Notes: a model not told the origin generated them from the sequence alone. A stretch of 64,000 nucleotides of DNA from Ipomoea triloba (GCF_003576645.1 NC_044924.1:1612047-1676046); one strand, 5' to 3'; numbered from the stretch's first letter, positions 44,966 through 56,705 are shown. Numbers and translations: made by a program.

Positions 44966-45986
44966 GAATGAGAATGCTTCTCCAGCCTACACTGCTGCAA
45001 GTTTGCAACAACTCAACTCATTTCATGGGGCATTTGGTAATGATTAAGGCATATTGCCTTAAAAAAACATAACTTTTAGAACATTTCACCTTTTTTTAAA
45101 TCTTAGTCAACCATTTTCAGGTTTGTATTAAATTAGACCTCGTTCTTCGTTAACTAGTCCCAAAGAATCTTGAAATGTGAAACGGGAAGAATGCTTTTTA
45201 GTCTATTTTTGGGTTAATAGAGTTTTTAAATCTTACTATTATTTACAAGTGGGATGAGTTAGTCAAAAGAAAAAGAGTGAAATTGACGTTGCCTTTTTCT
45301 CGAAATAGAAAGTGTAAGGATGCCATATAGATCTATGAATCTATCTATGAGAAGATAAAGAGCATATCTTTTTAAAAGAAAAACAAAAAGAAAAGACGAG
45401 CATCCACAATAGTATTGAATTTTTTGTAGTTTTTGAGGTGCCCAGAGAGAAGAGGGAGAGAATTAAGGAAAAACAAAAACAAAAAAGGATACTATACAAA
45501 CTGTATGTATGACCATCTGCTTAGAACTTAGATATTATTTTCATTATTATAACATTTACTCTGAATTCATACATGTGCTTGGCCCCAAGTTTATTATTTT
45601 ATTAATAATATTCCATCCTCTTTCAATAGCAGAAATTAGCAAAGGAAGATGCTGAAATGGGTAGTAAGTGACCAGAAAATCACGAGTTCGATTCTTATTA
45701 ATACTCTCTCAGTTGAGCTATTTACAGGAGCGGAGTTCACCCAATGCACATCCTCTGGTAGTGGCTATAGGTTTCCATTGTCACCTACATTAGCAAAGTA
45801 TGCACTCTATCATTAATTGGTATCAAACATAATATTCTCTTCTGTGGGAAGCATTTGAGCTGTAGAAGGGAAGATCAGAGCAACTAAAACCTCTTTCAAA
45901 TCTCAAAAACTTTGGATTTTTAACAGAGAAAGATATCAAAGGTCATTGCAATTTTATTCATTGAATATGCATTCAATATTACATAA
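44966..45986. other. Spacer between SCPL 3 and the SCPL 4 3' repeats
   Basis: 45660-45800 is a SINE-family fragment (ACGAGTTCGATTC B-box-like, GGAGCGGAGTTCACCCAATG, GTAGTGGCTATAGGTTTC). The rest is AT-rich without recognised genes. Confidence 0.5.
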
Positions 45987-46260
45987 TCAAAAAGGATAAT
46001 TGCTAAGCCATCTCTGAATCATTGCCTGACATTGTTGTGGCTTATTTTTAACAGAACTTTGGATTTTTAACAGAGAAAGATACAAAGGTCATTGCAATTT
46101 TATTCATTGAATATGCATTCAATATTACATAATCAAAAAGGATAATTGCTAAGCCATCTCTGAATCATTGCCTGACACTGTTGTAGCTTATTTTTAACAG
46201 AGAAAGATATCAAAGGTCATTGCAATTTTATTCATTGAATATGCATTCAATATTACATAA
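45910..46260 (-). repeat. Two extra partial copies of the SCPL 4 last exon and 3' UTR
   Basis: The block from AACAGAGAAAGATA through TTTTATTCATTGAATATGC to GCTAAGCCATCTCTGAATCATTG occurs three times. The in-place copy holds the true stop at 46261-46263. Two upstream-coordinate copies have stop-equivalent TCA at 45987 and 46133 (spacings 146 and 128 bp). The extra copies end after about 60 bp of exon, before the GAGH codons, so they cannot supply a catalytic His. Confidence 0.8.
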
Positions 46261-49023
46261 TCAAAGAGAATAATTGCTAAGCCATCTCTGAATCATTGAC
46301 TGACATTGTCGTGGCTTATACTCTGGTGCTGTATGACCTGCTCCCTGATGTTTAACAAGACATGAATGTTAATTACTGCAGTAATTACATTCAAAGTGTT
46401 AACTCTATAATTAATACTTGTTGAAATGCAGTCTTGCCTTTACAGTTGCATATGTCAACTCATAGTTATTCTGTGAATACTTCATGGTGTATCTGCATTC
46501 ATCAGCATTACAACACCCTTTAGTTAAATCCATTAATGTATATTAGAAAAATCCTAAAAAGTTAAACAACGGACCCTGCAACTTGATCTTCAACAAACCA
46601 AGGTCTCCAATCATCTTCAACCGCAACTTGTAAGGACCCTATCCATTCTTCTGTGCCCAGATGAGGAGCGACCATGTCATGATCCCCACTGTATGCTCAG
46701 AAAATTAGCTTCATGAAAATCATGGTTAGGATGGAACACGAAAGATAATTGCGACTTGAAAATGTCACCTGTAGATTAGGACTCGACAAGATTTGTTGGT
46801 GAAACTTCGATGATAATCAACTGTGCTTTGGACATTAAAATTGTATGCCCCAGTTCTCTCATTAGTATCACCTTTCAAGCTTTGGTTGCATCTAACCCAC
46901 TCTGTTATCGTTCCCTGTTGGCGATCAGATATTCATATCATCATCACGGTAAACTTCTTTTGGCTTCGTTTTTATTGATGCATGGTTAATATCCCTTGTA
47001 CTTGCTAGACATACCTCATGCACGTGAAGTGCTTTCTGGACAACTTTGTTATTTGCCCAGGTGGAGGAGAACAAATAATTATTTTCCTGCATATGTAAAT
47101 GTACAACTTACCACAAAATAAGAAAGCATAAGATATTATAGAATGTAGTATATTGGGTTAGATACTTACTCTGCACCATTGTTGCGGTAAATTTTCACCA
47201 ATAGAACTCACATCTAGAGTCAGTAAACTTTCAACGCTACACACCGGTTCTAAAATTTGCGCCTGATTAATCTTTTCAGTACACTACACACAAAACCACA
47301 CCAACAGTTGTAATTGTAAGCCATTCATATAGATCATTGAAGACAAATTCGATATTCATTTATAAGAAAAAACTCAAAAAAAAGTAAATAAAACTGACTG
47401 CTAACCTTTGATACTCTTTCAAGATTATATTGACATTCAGCATTTTCTGGATCTTCACCGATGTAATGTCCATGGCATGTTACTTTTGTGGACTATGCAG
47501 ATTGTGAAATGAAGCAGACAGGATAGCTCAAATGATTTAACTTTACAAATTAACATTCAAATACTAAAACTCAATCAAATCAAATGCCAAATTTTGTGAA
47601 ACTACCTGGTATAGATTGTCTGATAAAAGCCCCATTCGATGAGCATACTTGACTCTATTATTGGGGTCTGCATATTGGTCGGTCACTGGATTGCCTTCCA
47701 CATATCCCTAAATCATGTTTAAATACACCCCAAAAATCATAAGCACATTAACCAACAATAATACGATCAAACGTGAGAAAGGGAGTTCAGATGTACTTTC
47801 AAATTTAGATGTGGCTCAATTCCAGATTCTAAACCTACCAAAACAAACAAAGAACAACATAAGCTACTCCACATAACAGCTTAATATAATTCTGCACTTG
47901 CTAATCAACACACCCACACACAACAAATAAGAGCCTTGGAATGCAGATTGCAGGGAACAAGGTAAGCTACCATCATATATTTCGCGAACAATCAGCGGAA
48001 CAATGATTCCAGCATAGGAATCACCAGCAATGTACAATGGATTGCTAAGGAATTTCGGGTGGTCCAGGAGCCACTGCAGTCACAGAAACGTAAAGAACAT
48101 AAAGTAAATTCTCCGTCAAAGTCTGCTTTAAATGTATTGCCAACAAAAATTTAAAATTTTCTTACCCCTCTGAGGAAACTATAAGCAAGTTGTGCAGATA
48201 GTGTATCATTACACACGTAAGCTTCCCATGTTTTATCATAGGAGAATCCTGTTCCAACTGGTTGATCCAAAAATATAATGTTGGCCACCTAGTGAATTTG
48301 TGAAGGATTTTGTTACTGTCAGAATTGAACACAAACCATTCTATTACCCAAGAATAAATAGAAAAATGAAATTAGGAGTAATGTTACAGATGGCAATGTT
48401 TCAAAACCTTGGTCCACGCATACTGGTTCAACTCCAAAGCTGGGATGTCTCCAGTGGAATTTGCATAATTAATTCTCAAAGGACCTTCAACAAAACATAA
48501 ACGCCAGGCTTGTTTGAGAGTTTTAATAATGTAATTAATGATCCTGTTAAAAGTTTCAGCACTAATAATTCTAAGTCTCTAATAAGTTCTCAAAAGTATA
48601 TCTAGCACAGAAACAAAAATGATAATAAATACGAGAAGATACCTATCTCATAGAGGAGGCTAGAGAGACCAGAGCAGCCTGGGCCTCCAGCGAGCCAGAG
48701 AAAGAGCGGGTCACTTTCTGGGCTCTTCTCAGATTCAATGAAGTAGTAAAACAGTTGAACTTGTTGAAATTCTCCCACACCTATGTAACTAAACAGCATA
48801 TACCAACAACATCAATATCAGCAAATCTTAGGTCCAACCTAGTGCACCAAACTCTAGTGATAATGATACACTACAGACTTAGAAAGAAAGACAAGTGTTA
48901 CCCAGTTTCGAGCTTGAATGGAAGTTTTCCTGGGAATCCAGGTAAAGTGTCAACCACTGAATGTGAAAATGATCGAGCCAAAAACAGGAGTAACAACAGA
49001 AGGATTTCCATTAGTGAGGCCAT
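46261..49023 (-). CDS. SCPL protein 4 with GDSYAG active site (14 exons, 460 aa)
   Basis: Predicted exons: 48902-49023, 48643-48788, 48408-48484, 48166-48288, 47971-48073, 47797-47834, 47606-47707, 47406-47492, 47170-47283, 47015-47086, 46769-46914, 46575-46688, 46438-46492, 46261-46344; 1383 nt, in frame. Signal peptide [38 protein letters not shown] and GAGHTAPE are present. The oxyanion-side motif is LAGGPGCS rather than LTGGPGCS. Exon 4 ends LRG where all others end LIQ, LVQ or LIK. Exon 13 ends at GCAAGA, so intron 13 would be a GC-AG intron. Ala in the elbow is the residue found in classical carboxypeptidases. It is otherwise a normal member of the array. Confidence 0.85.
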
Positions 49024-49559
49024 GAGAATGCTTCTGCAGCCTACACTGCTGCAACATATATGTCATTTATGGAGCATTAAAAAGTTGTCTATTGCCACCA
49101 ACTACATTAATTTACTGTCTCATGTCAGCAAGCCCTTTAATAAGTTTGAACCCAAACTTGTCCTTCACTGCTCTGTCCTAGAGATGAAGGAGGTAAATAG
49201 CGAGATGTGTCTTAACTGACTTACAACCCCCAAATGCTTATACATGAGTACCCACAACAAGGATAAATCTATACCTTTTTTTCTTTTCTTTTTGTCCTTG
49301 GTAAGATATGAAACCTACACCCTGCTGTTGCGAGCAAAGCAAGCCGTTTAATCTTTCTGTACAAAGAGGATAGATTGGGGATCCATGGAAAAGTCTTGGA
49401 CTCTCGATCTACATGACTACACTATCGCTTTCCAAACTAATTGTTATGTCATTACAATAGCCATGACATTGACATGAACCAATTATAGAGCATCAAATGA
49501 AGAGGAAATTATGCTATGATCATTACCTTATCTTGTTAGAATAATTTAGGTAGCAAGTT
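49024..49559. other. Upstream region of SCPL 4
   Basis: Probable promoter side, without a clear TATA box or other recognised element. Open frame 48755-49219 on the plus strand is the antisense of exon 1 plus flank and is not a gene. Confidence 0.4.
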
Positions 49560-50230
49560 ATTACAGACATCAATATAATTGTATAAGTGAACAATATCAA
49601 TCAATATTCCTTATTCTATACTCTTCCAGCTCTAATTTTCGTCTCTATCACTCCGATCTTTCTCTCCTTTTCTCTTCCTAGAACTCTGGCACCTGGAAGT
49701 GTGAATAATAGGAGTTCGATAGGGACGTGGAGCCAAAAATCTGTTCAAAAGATTTTGTAACCATTGCAATCCTATCTATTATTCTAACAATTGGTGCTTA
49801 CAGTGAATTCTCCATCCTGAAAGTATCCCCTTACCAGTATCAATTTATATATTTATTTATTTTTCGTCACATCATCACAATCAGAAAACTTACGCCGTCA
49901 ACGCTGGATTCTAGCTTCCTCCGACGGACCTCCGTCGAAAGGAGCAACGGACAAAGCTTATCAACATCGTCTGCCAGTTTTTTTCCGGCGAAGCACATCG
50001 GCCATCGCCGAGCCACTGTCGTCCACCATTCTTTCCAGCCCGGTCAGCATCCCCATCAGCCGTGAACAACACGCCTTCAGCCACTGCCTGGAGTTCTTCC
50101 ATTGATATGATTTCGCAACCAAATCAGTGAAGCTTCCGCCATTTTTTAACGTTGGGGTTAACTGTACTCACGGAATAACCGTCCTAAATTTTCAATTATC
50201 CCTAAGTTATCAATTATAACATTTTAAAAA
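49560..50230. repeat. Intergenic repeat unit, copy 1 (possible retroelement leader)
   Basis: Colinear with 54040-54640. Shared blocks are CAATATTCCTTATTCTATACTC, GTGGAGCCAAAAATCTGTTC, TTGGTGCTTWCAGTGA, CCGTCAACGCTGGATT, CCGTGAACAACACGCC and CGGAATAACCGTCCTAAATTTTC. The TTGGTGCTT leader resembles the sequence after plant 5' LTRs, and a partial frame follows, so it may be an LTR end plus gag start. No polymerase is present. Confidence 0.6.
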
Positions 50231-50599
50231 AATCACTTATTTCCATTTTTGCTCACTTATTTATGTGAAAAGAGAAAAAAATTATATTATATCCACTAAC
50301 CTAAAGATTACTAAAGTTGTTAAATTCTTGTTTTCAGTTAAAATTGAGATATGTTATATAAAATTGTTTGGTTGAAAATTTATTACTTATGTTATAATTG
50401 TATTTTTTTTTTTTGAAAGCGATTGTAATTTTATTTTAATATTCTTAATATTTCGATCCTATGTAATGTGGACATTTACTATCCAAGAGTGAATTCTCTT
50501 TAACTATTTCGTTATAACTTATAATTTTGCCTTCCTTAACCAACCACGTAAAACTTCAAATTCGTTTCGACACCTTCAACATTCCAATCTCTTTCCGAA

Positions 50600-50880
50600 C
50601 ACATCAAGAAGGTCTTTGTCCTCCTCCATAAACCATAGTTGGTCTTTGTCCTCCTCCATAAACCATAGTTGTTGGCTTGTTGCATCATATGTCGCTCTTT
50701 GTCCTCCTCCATAGACCATAGTTGGCTTGTTGCATCATATGTCGATCGCATGGTGAATTTATGATAGATTTTTATATAATGTAACAAAAACCATAGTTGT
50801 TGGCTTGTTGCATCATATGTCGATCGCATGGTGAATTTATGATAGATTTTTATATAGTGTAACAAAAATTTATGAACATA
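50600..50880. repeat. Nested tandem repeats upstream of SCPL 5 3' end
   Basis: Unit 1 (TCTTTGTCCTCCTCCATA, ACCATAGTTG) occurs three times at about 50610-50720. Unit 2 (TTGGCTTGTTGCATCATATGTCG with the following ATCGCATGGTGAATTTATGATAG) occurs at about 50723 and 50800, period about 78 bp. Open frames across it only reflect the repeats. Confidence 0.8.
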
Positions 50881-51093
50881 TAGTGCATAAAGTCTACATG
50901 TTACCAAACTTTTTGTCTTCTCCATTTCTAATCACAAACATTAACAGCATAGTTATGATACAATAACGTTCCAACGAAATGTAAATATACTTATATGTCC
51001 ATAAATTCTTATTACACCATATAAAAATCATCACATTAGCAATAAGTCAATCCCTTGCTATTTTATTTATGGAATATGCATCCAATTACATAA
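50740..51093. repeat. Segment duplicated at 55950-56705
   Basis: The sequence from GCATGGTGAATTTATGATRG through ATTTATGGAATATGCATCCAATTACATA is present again at 55950-56705, where it is split by the 465-bp MITE. The duplication unit therefore includes this spacer and the adjoining SCPL gene. Confidence 0.8.
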
Positions 51094-53034
51094 TCAAAGA
51101 GAATAATTGTCAAGCCATCTCTGAAGCATTGCCAAGCATTGTTGTGGCTTATACTCTGGTGCTGTATGACCTGCTCCCTATTGTTAAATGTCAACGAAGA
51201 AAGGTATGCTTAAACTCAAGTGTTGAGTTATGTACGTAATTAATACTTGTTCAAATGTTGTCCTACCTTTATAGTTGCATATGTCAACTCATATTCCTCC
51301 TGTGAATACTTCATAGTATATCTGCAGTCATCAAAATTATAACATACACCTTTCAGTTACAGCCATATATATATATATATATATATATATAGCTACTTGA
51401 TCCTCAACAAACCAAGGTTCCACTCATCTTCAACCCCAACCTTTAAGGATTCTATCCATTCTTCTGTGCTCAAATGAGGAACAACCATATCGTGATCCCC
51501 ACTGTATGCTTAGAGAATTAGCTTACTAAAAATCATGGTCAAGATGGAAGACAAGAAAAATAATGGGTGCTTCAAAGCATCACCTGTAGATTAGAACTCG
51601 ACAAGAATTGTTAGTGAAGCTCCGATGATAGTGAAGAGTGCTTTGGACATTAAAAGCATATGCTTCAGTTCTCTCCATACCAAAATCATAATACATCAAG
51701 CTTTCATTGCATCTGACCCACTCTGTTATTGTTTCCTATTGCCAACCAGATATTAGCATCATCATTACTATAAACTTTTTTTTTTTAATTTGTTTCATTT
51801 CTTATGAATGTATGGTTAATATCATTTACTCACTAGACATACCTCACGCACATGAAGTGCTTTCTGGACAATTTTGTTATTTGCCCAAATGGAGTACAAA
51901 TAATTATCATCCTGCACATATAAATGTACACCTTAAGACAAAACAAGAAAGATTAAGATGTTATAGAATGGAAGTATGTATATGAGGCTACAGACTTACT
52001 CTGCACCCGTACTGTTGCAGTAAAAGGAGACTGGTAAGATTTTCACCAACATTTAGACTCAGTAAATTTTCATTGCTACACATTGGTTCTAAAATTTGAT
52101 CCATATAAATCTTTTCAGTACACTACACACAAAACCACACCGATAGTTGTTAGTTGGATCCTTAAAGACAAATTTGATTAATATTTTTACAAAAAACTGC
52201 CCGCTAACCTTTGATACTCTTTCAAGATCATATTGACATGCTGCATTTTGCGGATGTTCATCTATGTAACGCCCATCGCAACTTACTTTTGTGGACTGCA
52301 TTGCATTGCATCAGTTTGTGAAACGAAGCAGACATGATTTAAACTATAGTTTACAATTTAATATTCAAATACTACCTTGTACAAATTGTCTGATAAAAGC
52401 CCCATTCGATGAGCATATACCACTCTATTGTTGAAGTCTGCATATTTGTCAGTCATTGGATTGCCTTCCACATAGCCCTAAACCATGTTTAAATACATCC
52501 CAAAAATCATAAGCATATTAACTAACAAGAATAGGATCACACGCAAGAAAGGGAATTGAGATTTACTTTAATATTTAAGCGTGGCTCAATTCCAGATTTT
52601 AAACCTACCAAAACAAACAAACAACATTAGCTAATTCAGAAGAGCAGTGGAATGCAAATTGCAGAGCAGAGAAGAAGGCAAGCTACCATCGTATATTCTT
52701 TGAACAATCTGTGGAACAATAATTCCAGTATAGGAATCTCCAGCAATGTACAGCGGATTGCTAAGGAATTTCGGGTGGTCCAGGAGCCACTACAGTTCTC
52801 ACAAAAGATGTCATTCTCCAACCAAGAAAGCCATCAGTTTTCTACGTCTATTCAATTTTTCAAACACAGACAACTTGCCTTTTCATATATATATATATGA
52901 TTTGAGTTGTAAGGTATTATGGAGACAAATAATCATATAATCGATTTATTACACTTTTTTTCTACTTTTGGAACCAATTGCCCTATAATACTAACACTTA
53001 TCCCAACTCAATGGAACAAAAATAAAAAATCTCT
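51094..53034 (-). pseudogene. SCPL copy 5, 5'-truncated pseudogene (exons 5-14 only)
   Basis: Recognisable exons: 52687-52789 (exon 5, with GDSYTG), 52567-52604, 52376-52477, 52209-52295, 52000-52122, 51843-51911, 51584-51735, exon 12 from 51501, 51267-51321 and 51094-51177. Exons 1-4 (signal peptide, GGPGCS, DQPVGTG) are absent. Homology to copy 6 stops at about 53034, exactly where exon 4 should begin. In exon 12 one base is missing (GAGTGGAACC against GAGTGGAGACC), and its donor has been replaced by an AT microsatellite (51365-51391), giving a premature TAG. The exon 9 end has GCR where the others have WCR. The His motif GAGHTAPE is still intact. It cannot make a complete enzyme. Confidence 0.9.
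52832..52961. mobile_element. Insertion in intron 4 of SCPL 5
   Basis: Compared with the same intron of copy 6 (junction near 58490), about 130 bp are extra here. The first part (TTTTCTACGTCTATT, ACAACTTGCCTTTTCATAT) recurs at about 24940-25000. It is a mobile or duplicated fragment of unknown family. Confidence 0.55.
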
Positions 53035-53044
53035 TACTGCCAGC

Positions 53045-53052
53045 ATATACTG

Positions 53053-53085
<33 letters not shown>
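53045..53085. repeat. (AT)n microsatellite at the truncation point
   Basis: An AT run directly beyond the broken end of SCPL copy 5, a plausible fragile site for the deletion. Confidence 0.7.
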
Positions 53086-53087
<2 letters not shown>

Positions 53088-53167
53088 GTGGCGGGCTGCC
53101 AGCCCTGCCAGCCTAGTTCATAAGCATGAAGGAAAAAGGGAGCCACTCGGCAGAAGAAGAAAGAAGA

Positions 53168-53725
53168 GGTTAGAGCAAGACTTGGGATCACTAGAAAGAC
53201 ATGCTCAATCAAAGGGGCTATCAAGTGGGCATATAGAGATGCACGTGGATCTCGAATGCATTCAAAAATTGGTCTATTGGCTATTTTATGCTCTGTTTAT
53301 TATATTTGGCAAGCCAGGAATGCAATGATTTTTGAGGGAAGCCAAGCTGTGGTGACAAAAACCATATCCATTATTCTTCTTCAGGTGTTCAAGATTTTTC
53401 ATAATCTTGCTCCATGATCCTGAGATCACTCTTGAATGTTTCTGTTAGCATAAGGGATCTTGGGGTGATGTTTTTCTGCCAGTATTGTATTGTATCTCTT
53501 GTTTGTGGTCTTTGTGTTTTGAAAATCCCTATTTGGATGGGAGCAGATTTGTATTTTAGGCTCCTTTGCCTAAGTAGTTGCTTTTCAGATTTACTCAAGG
53601 GTTGTATTCAGATTACAACCATCATTGTTTTTTACTAGGGTATGCCCTAGTGTAGTTTGTACATTCTTGTTTCCTTTTTGGAATATATTTTCTCATTTAC
53701 CAAAAAAAAAAAAAAAAAAAAAAAA
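53168..53725 (+). mobile_element. 5'-truncated LINE 3' end with A tail
   Basis: The first part encodes the C-terminal end of a plant LINE ORF2: a frame reading GAIKWAYRDARGSRMHSKIG, then YYIWQARNAMIFEG, ending at the TGA near 53416. A 3' UTR of about 285 bp and a 24-25 base A run follow. AGAAAGAAGA stands both before (53158-53167) and after the tail (53726-53735), consistent with a target duplication, though it is low complexity. Plant LINEs typically end in this type of zf-RVT segment. Confidence 0.75.
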
Positions 53726-53739
53726 GAAAGAAGAAAGTG

Positions 53740-54039
53740 ACGAGTGGAATACTTGAGAGGGCTGGTGGTATGTTGCGATTTGCGAAGCTGCCTAGGGTTT
53801 TAATCACTTCCTCTTTCTCTATTTTTTTTTAATTTTTTTTTACATAATCCCGGGTCAAGCCGGTTTGAATCCAGGTCGAAGCCGCGATAGGCATTTTTGG
53901 GACCCCTACGGTGAGGGACCTATATTCCATTCTCAATTTTAGGGACCCCAGTCCCCGGAGGACCTAAAGCTTCTTCTTCATTACCTATAATCTCATAACA
54001 CAAATTATAAAAGAACTCATGGTTTGATGTTGGGAGCAT
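53740..54039. other. Spacer between the LINE and repeat copy 2
   Basis: Contains T-rich tracts and a GGGACCCC / GGGGTCCC-like palindromic block near 53899-53950 (GGGACCCCTACGG, GGGACCCCAGTCCCC). No gene is supported. Confidence 0.35.
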
Positions 54040-54640
54040 GAGTTGAATTTACAGACATTATTGAATATTCCTTATTCTATACTCTTCCAGCTCTAATTTG
54101 ATTTTGTCTCTCTCCCTCTGTGCTTTCTCTCCTATTCTCTTCCTAGAGCCCTGGCACCGTGGAAGTATGAATATAACATTAGGAGTTTGATATGTATGTG
54201 GAGCCAAAAATCTGTTCAAAACATTTTGTAACCTAAACATTGGTGCTTTCAGTGATTTCTAGCTCCATCCCTGAAAAACTCAAGTATCCCGGCCCCTTAC
54301 CACTATCAATTTATTTATTTATTTATTTATTTATCTTCACATCACAATCAGAAAACTTACACCGTCAACGCTGGATTATAGCTTCTGCCAACGGATCTCC
54401 GTCGCGAGGATCGGAGCATCTTATCAACACCGTCCGCCATTTTTCCCGTCCACGGTCAGCATCCCCCATCAGCCGTGAACAACACGCCTTCAGCCACTGC
54501 CTGGAGTTCTTCCGTTGATATGATTTCGCAACCAAATCAGTGAAGCTTCCGCCATTTTTTAACTAGGGTTAACTGTACCCACGGAATAACCGTCCTAAAT
54601 TTTCAGTTATCCCTAATTATCAATTATAACATTTAAAAAT
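54040..54640. repeat. Intergenic repeat unit, copy 2
   Basis: Second copy of the unit at 49560-50230, in the same orientation relative to the SCPL array. It has a (TTTA)n run near 54311-54333 and a shortened partial frame. Confidence 0.6.
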
Positions 54641-55464
54641 CAACTGATCATCATCCATGTGAGAGTGTGAATCGGGACACCGAGTGCCACTACACCAATT
54701 ATTTATGTGAAAAGAAAAATAAATTATATTATATATTATATCCACTAATATATATGTGGAGTAGTTATTACTCTTTCTGTCTCATTTTATCAGTTAAAAC
54801 TTGTAACTTGAACCAGACACATAAATAAAACTGATTGAGTATAATTTTACTAATATAGGCAATCTACTTAACCCGCTACATTAACTTTCATATTATGTCT
54901 TTCTTTTTATTCTTTCTGTTTTTAGAACCTCACATGTTTGAAGTGTAAACATTGAGTCATTTGATTCACGCAATGTCATATTAAAATTGAGATACGTAAT
55001 ATTCCCTTCTCAAATGGACACAAAAAGCAATAGCAAACATAGAATCTAACATAACAACAAAGAAGAAAGGAAAACAAAGGTAAAAAAGAGGAGACATTTT
55101 TACCATCACAGCCTATAATGGTTTTGACGGTTTTGGAAATACAACCCTCGCAATGCAAATCGGCCTTGAGAACAAGGCATCTAAGAATGCTGGAAAAGTG
55201 TCTTCCAGGTGTTTGCGACAATGACAATGTCTGCAGAGAGAGGCTGCAATAATAACGTCCGGTCATTTAGGAAGCAAGTGGAAATGACCAAAATACCCAA
55301 ACTTAATTGGAGTTTGCACGCCGAATGAAGTTATGTGACAAAAATAATAAATTTTAGGGACCAAATTAATGAATACGGAGTTAAGGAACTATATTGACAT
55401 TTCGCAAACAATTGAGAGACCCAATCGGTGATTTACCTGATAAATTATTATGTGGATAGTGCTG

Positions 55465-55710
55465 TGTGGACCCTAAAAAATATATTATTTATGTATTGAA
55501 TATATATTATACAAAATAATATATTTTTAGTACTTAAATAATGTATTCTCCTATTCAAGATATATTTTTAAATTTTAATATATTAAAAGTATATTATTTG
55601 TATACTAAATTCATTATTTGATAATATACAAAATAATATATACTCAGTACTAAAATAATGATCTTTCATATAATGTATTTTTTTATTTATGATCCACACA
55701 ATAATGATTG
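55465..55710. repeat. AT-rich MITE-like element, copy 2
   Basis: Bounded by TGTGTGGACC on the left and ATCCACACAATAAT on the right as inverted ends, with an interior of ATAATGTATT, TTAAAAGTATATT and TTTGATAATATA phrases, as in copies 1 and 3. Confidence 0.65.
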
Positions 55711-56085
55711 TCATGGTCACACTCAGAGCCTGTAGTGGTTCCTAGCCCCATGCGGCCATACCTCTCATGGGTCAGGTCTCAATCAACCCGAGTTTTAAAA
55801 ATTTTTAAATTTAATTTATAAAAATTATTAATTTTATATAGTGTCTCTAATATAAATGTTATATAATTTAAAGAGATGTTTGGTTTTATGGAAAATATTT
55901 TGTTTGTATGTCAATTCAGATCCACATAAATTACCGCGCTCTACGTTGACAGCATGGTGAATTTATGATGGACTTTTATATGGTGTAACAAAAATTTATG
56001 AACATATAGTGCATAAGATCTACATGTTACCAAAATCTTTGCATTTCTCCATTTCTAACCACAAACATTAACATTATATTTATGC

Positions 56086-56550
56086 GGCAAAAACTTGTGT
56101 AAGACCGTCTTACCGTGAGACGAGTCGGGTCGGATCAGGTCAATATGCAATTGTAACGTTTATATGCACAAATGTCATACTTATATGCTCAAATATAATA
56201 CTAATCAGGAATAAAATTTTTGTTACTTATAAGGGTAAGTGTAATACTTTTAAGGGAAAATACAATACTTTTACATTTCAATTTAAAAGTATTACTTTTT
56301 TCCTCAAAAGTATTATATTTGCCCTTATAAGTAAGGGGCACTTGTCAACATTACTTATTATGAAAAATGTATTACTTTTTTTCTTATAAGTAACAAAAAT
56401 TGTATTATTGATAAGTGTTATATTTGAATATATATATAAGTATGATATTTGCACATATAAGTATGACATTTGCATGGTGCTTTGACCTGAACCGACCCGA
56501 CCCGTCTCACGAATAAGGATCCGTGAGACGGTCTCACACAAGTGTGACCC
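56086..56550. mobile_element. Mutator-like MITE, 465 bp, 9-bp target duplication
   Basis: Long terminal inverted repeats: ACTTGTGTAAGACCGTCTTA and GAGTCGGGTCGG on the left pair with CCGACCCGACCCGTCTCAC and GAGACGGTCTCACACAAGT on the right. The interior is AT-rich with ATAATACTTTT/AAAAGTATTAC blocks. An exact 9-bp duplication, TATTTATGC, lies at 56077-56085 and 56551-56559. The duplicated segment beside SCPL 5 (near 50950) lacks the element, giving an empty site. Nine-bp duplications and long inverted repeats point to a MULE-derived element; no transposase. Confidence 0.88.
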
Positions 56551-56705
56551 TATTTATGCTACAATAACGTTCCAATTTTACTACAGCCAAATGTAAATAT
56601 AACCAGATGTTCATAAATTCTTATTACACCATAAAAAAACCATCACATTAGCAATAATTCAATCCCTTGCTATTTTATTTATGGAATATGCATCCAATTA
56701 CATAG

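Noticed and set aside
50536..50925. 129-codon minus-strand open frame
   Set aside because: Consists of the tandem repeats; the repeated HYIKIYHKFTMRSTYD segments follow the DNA period.
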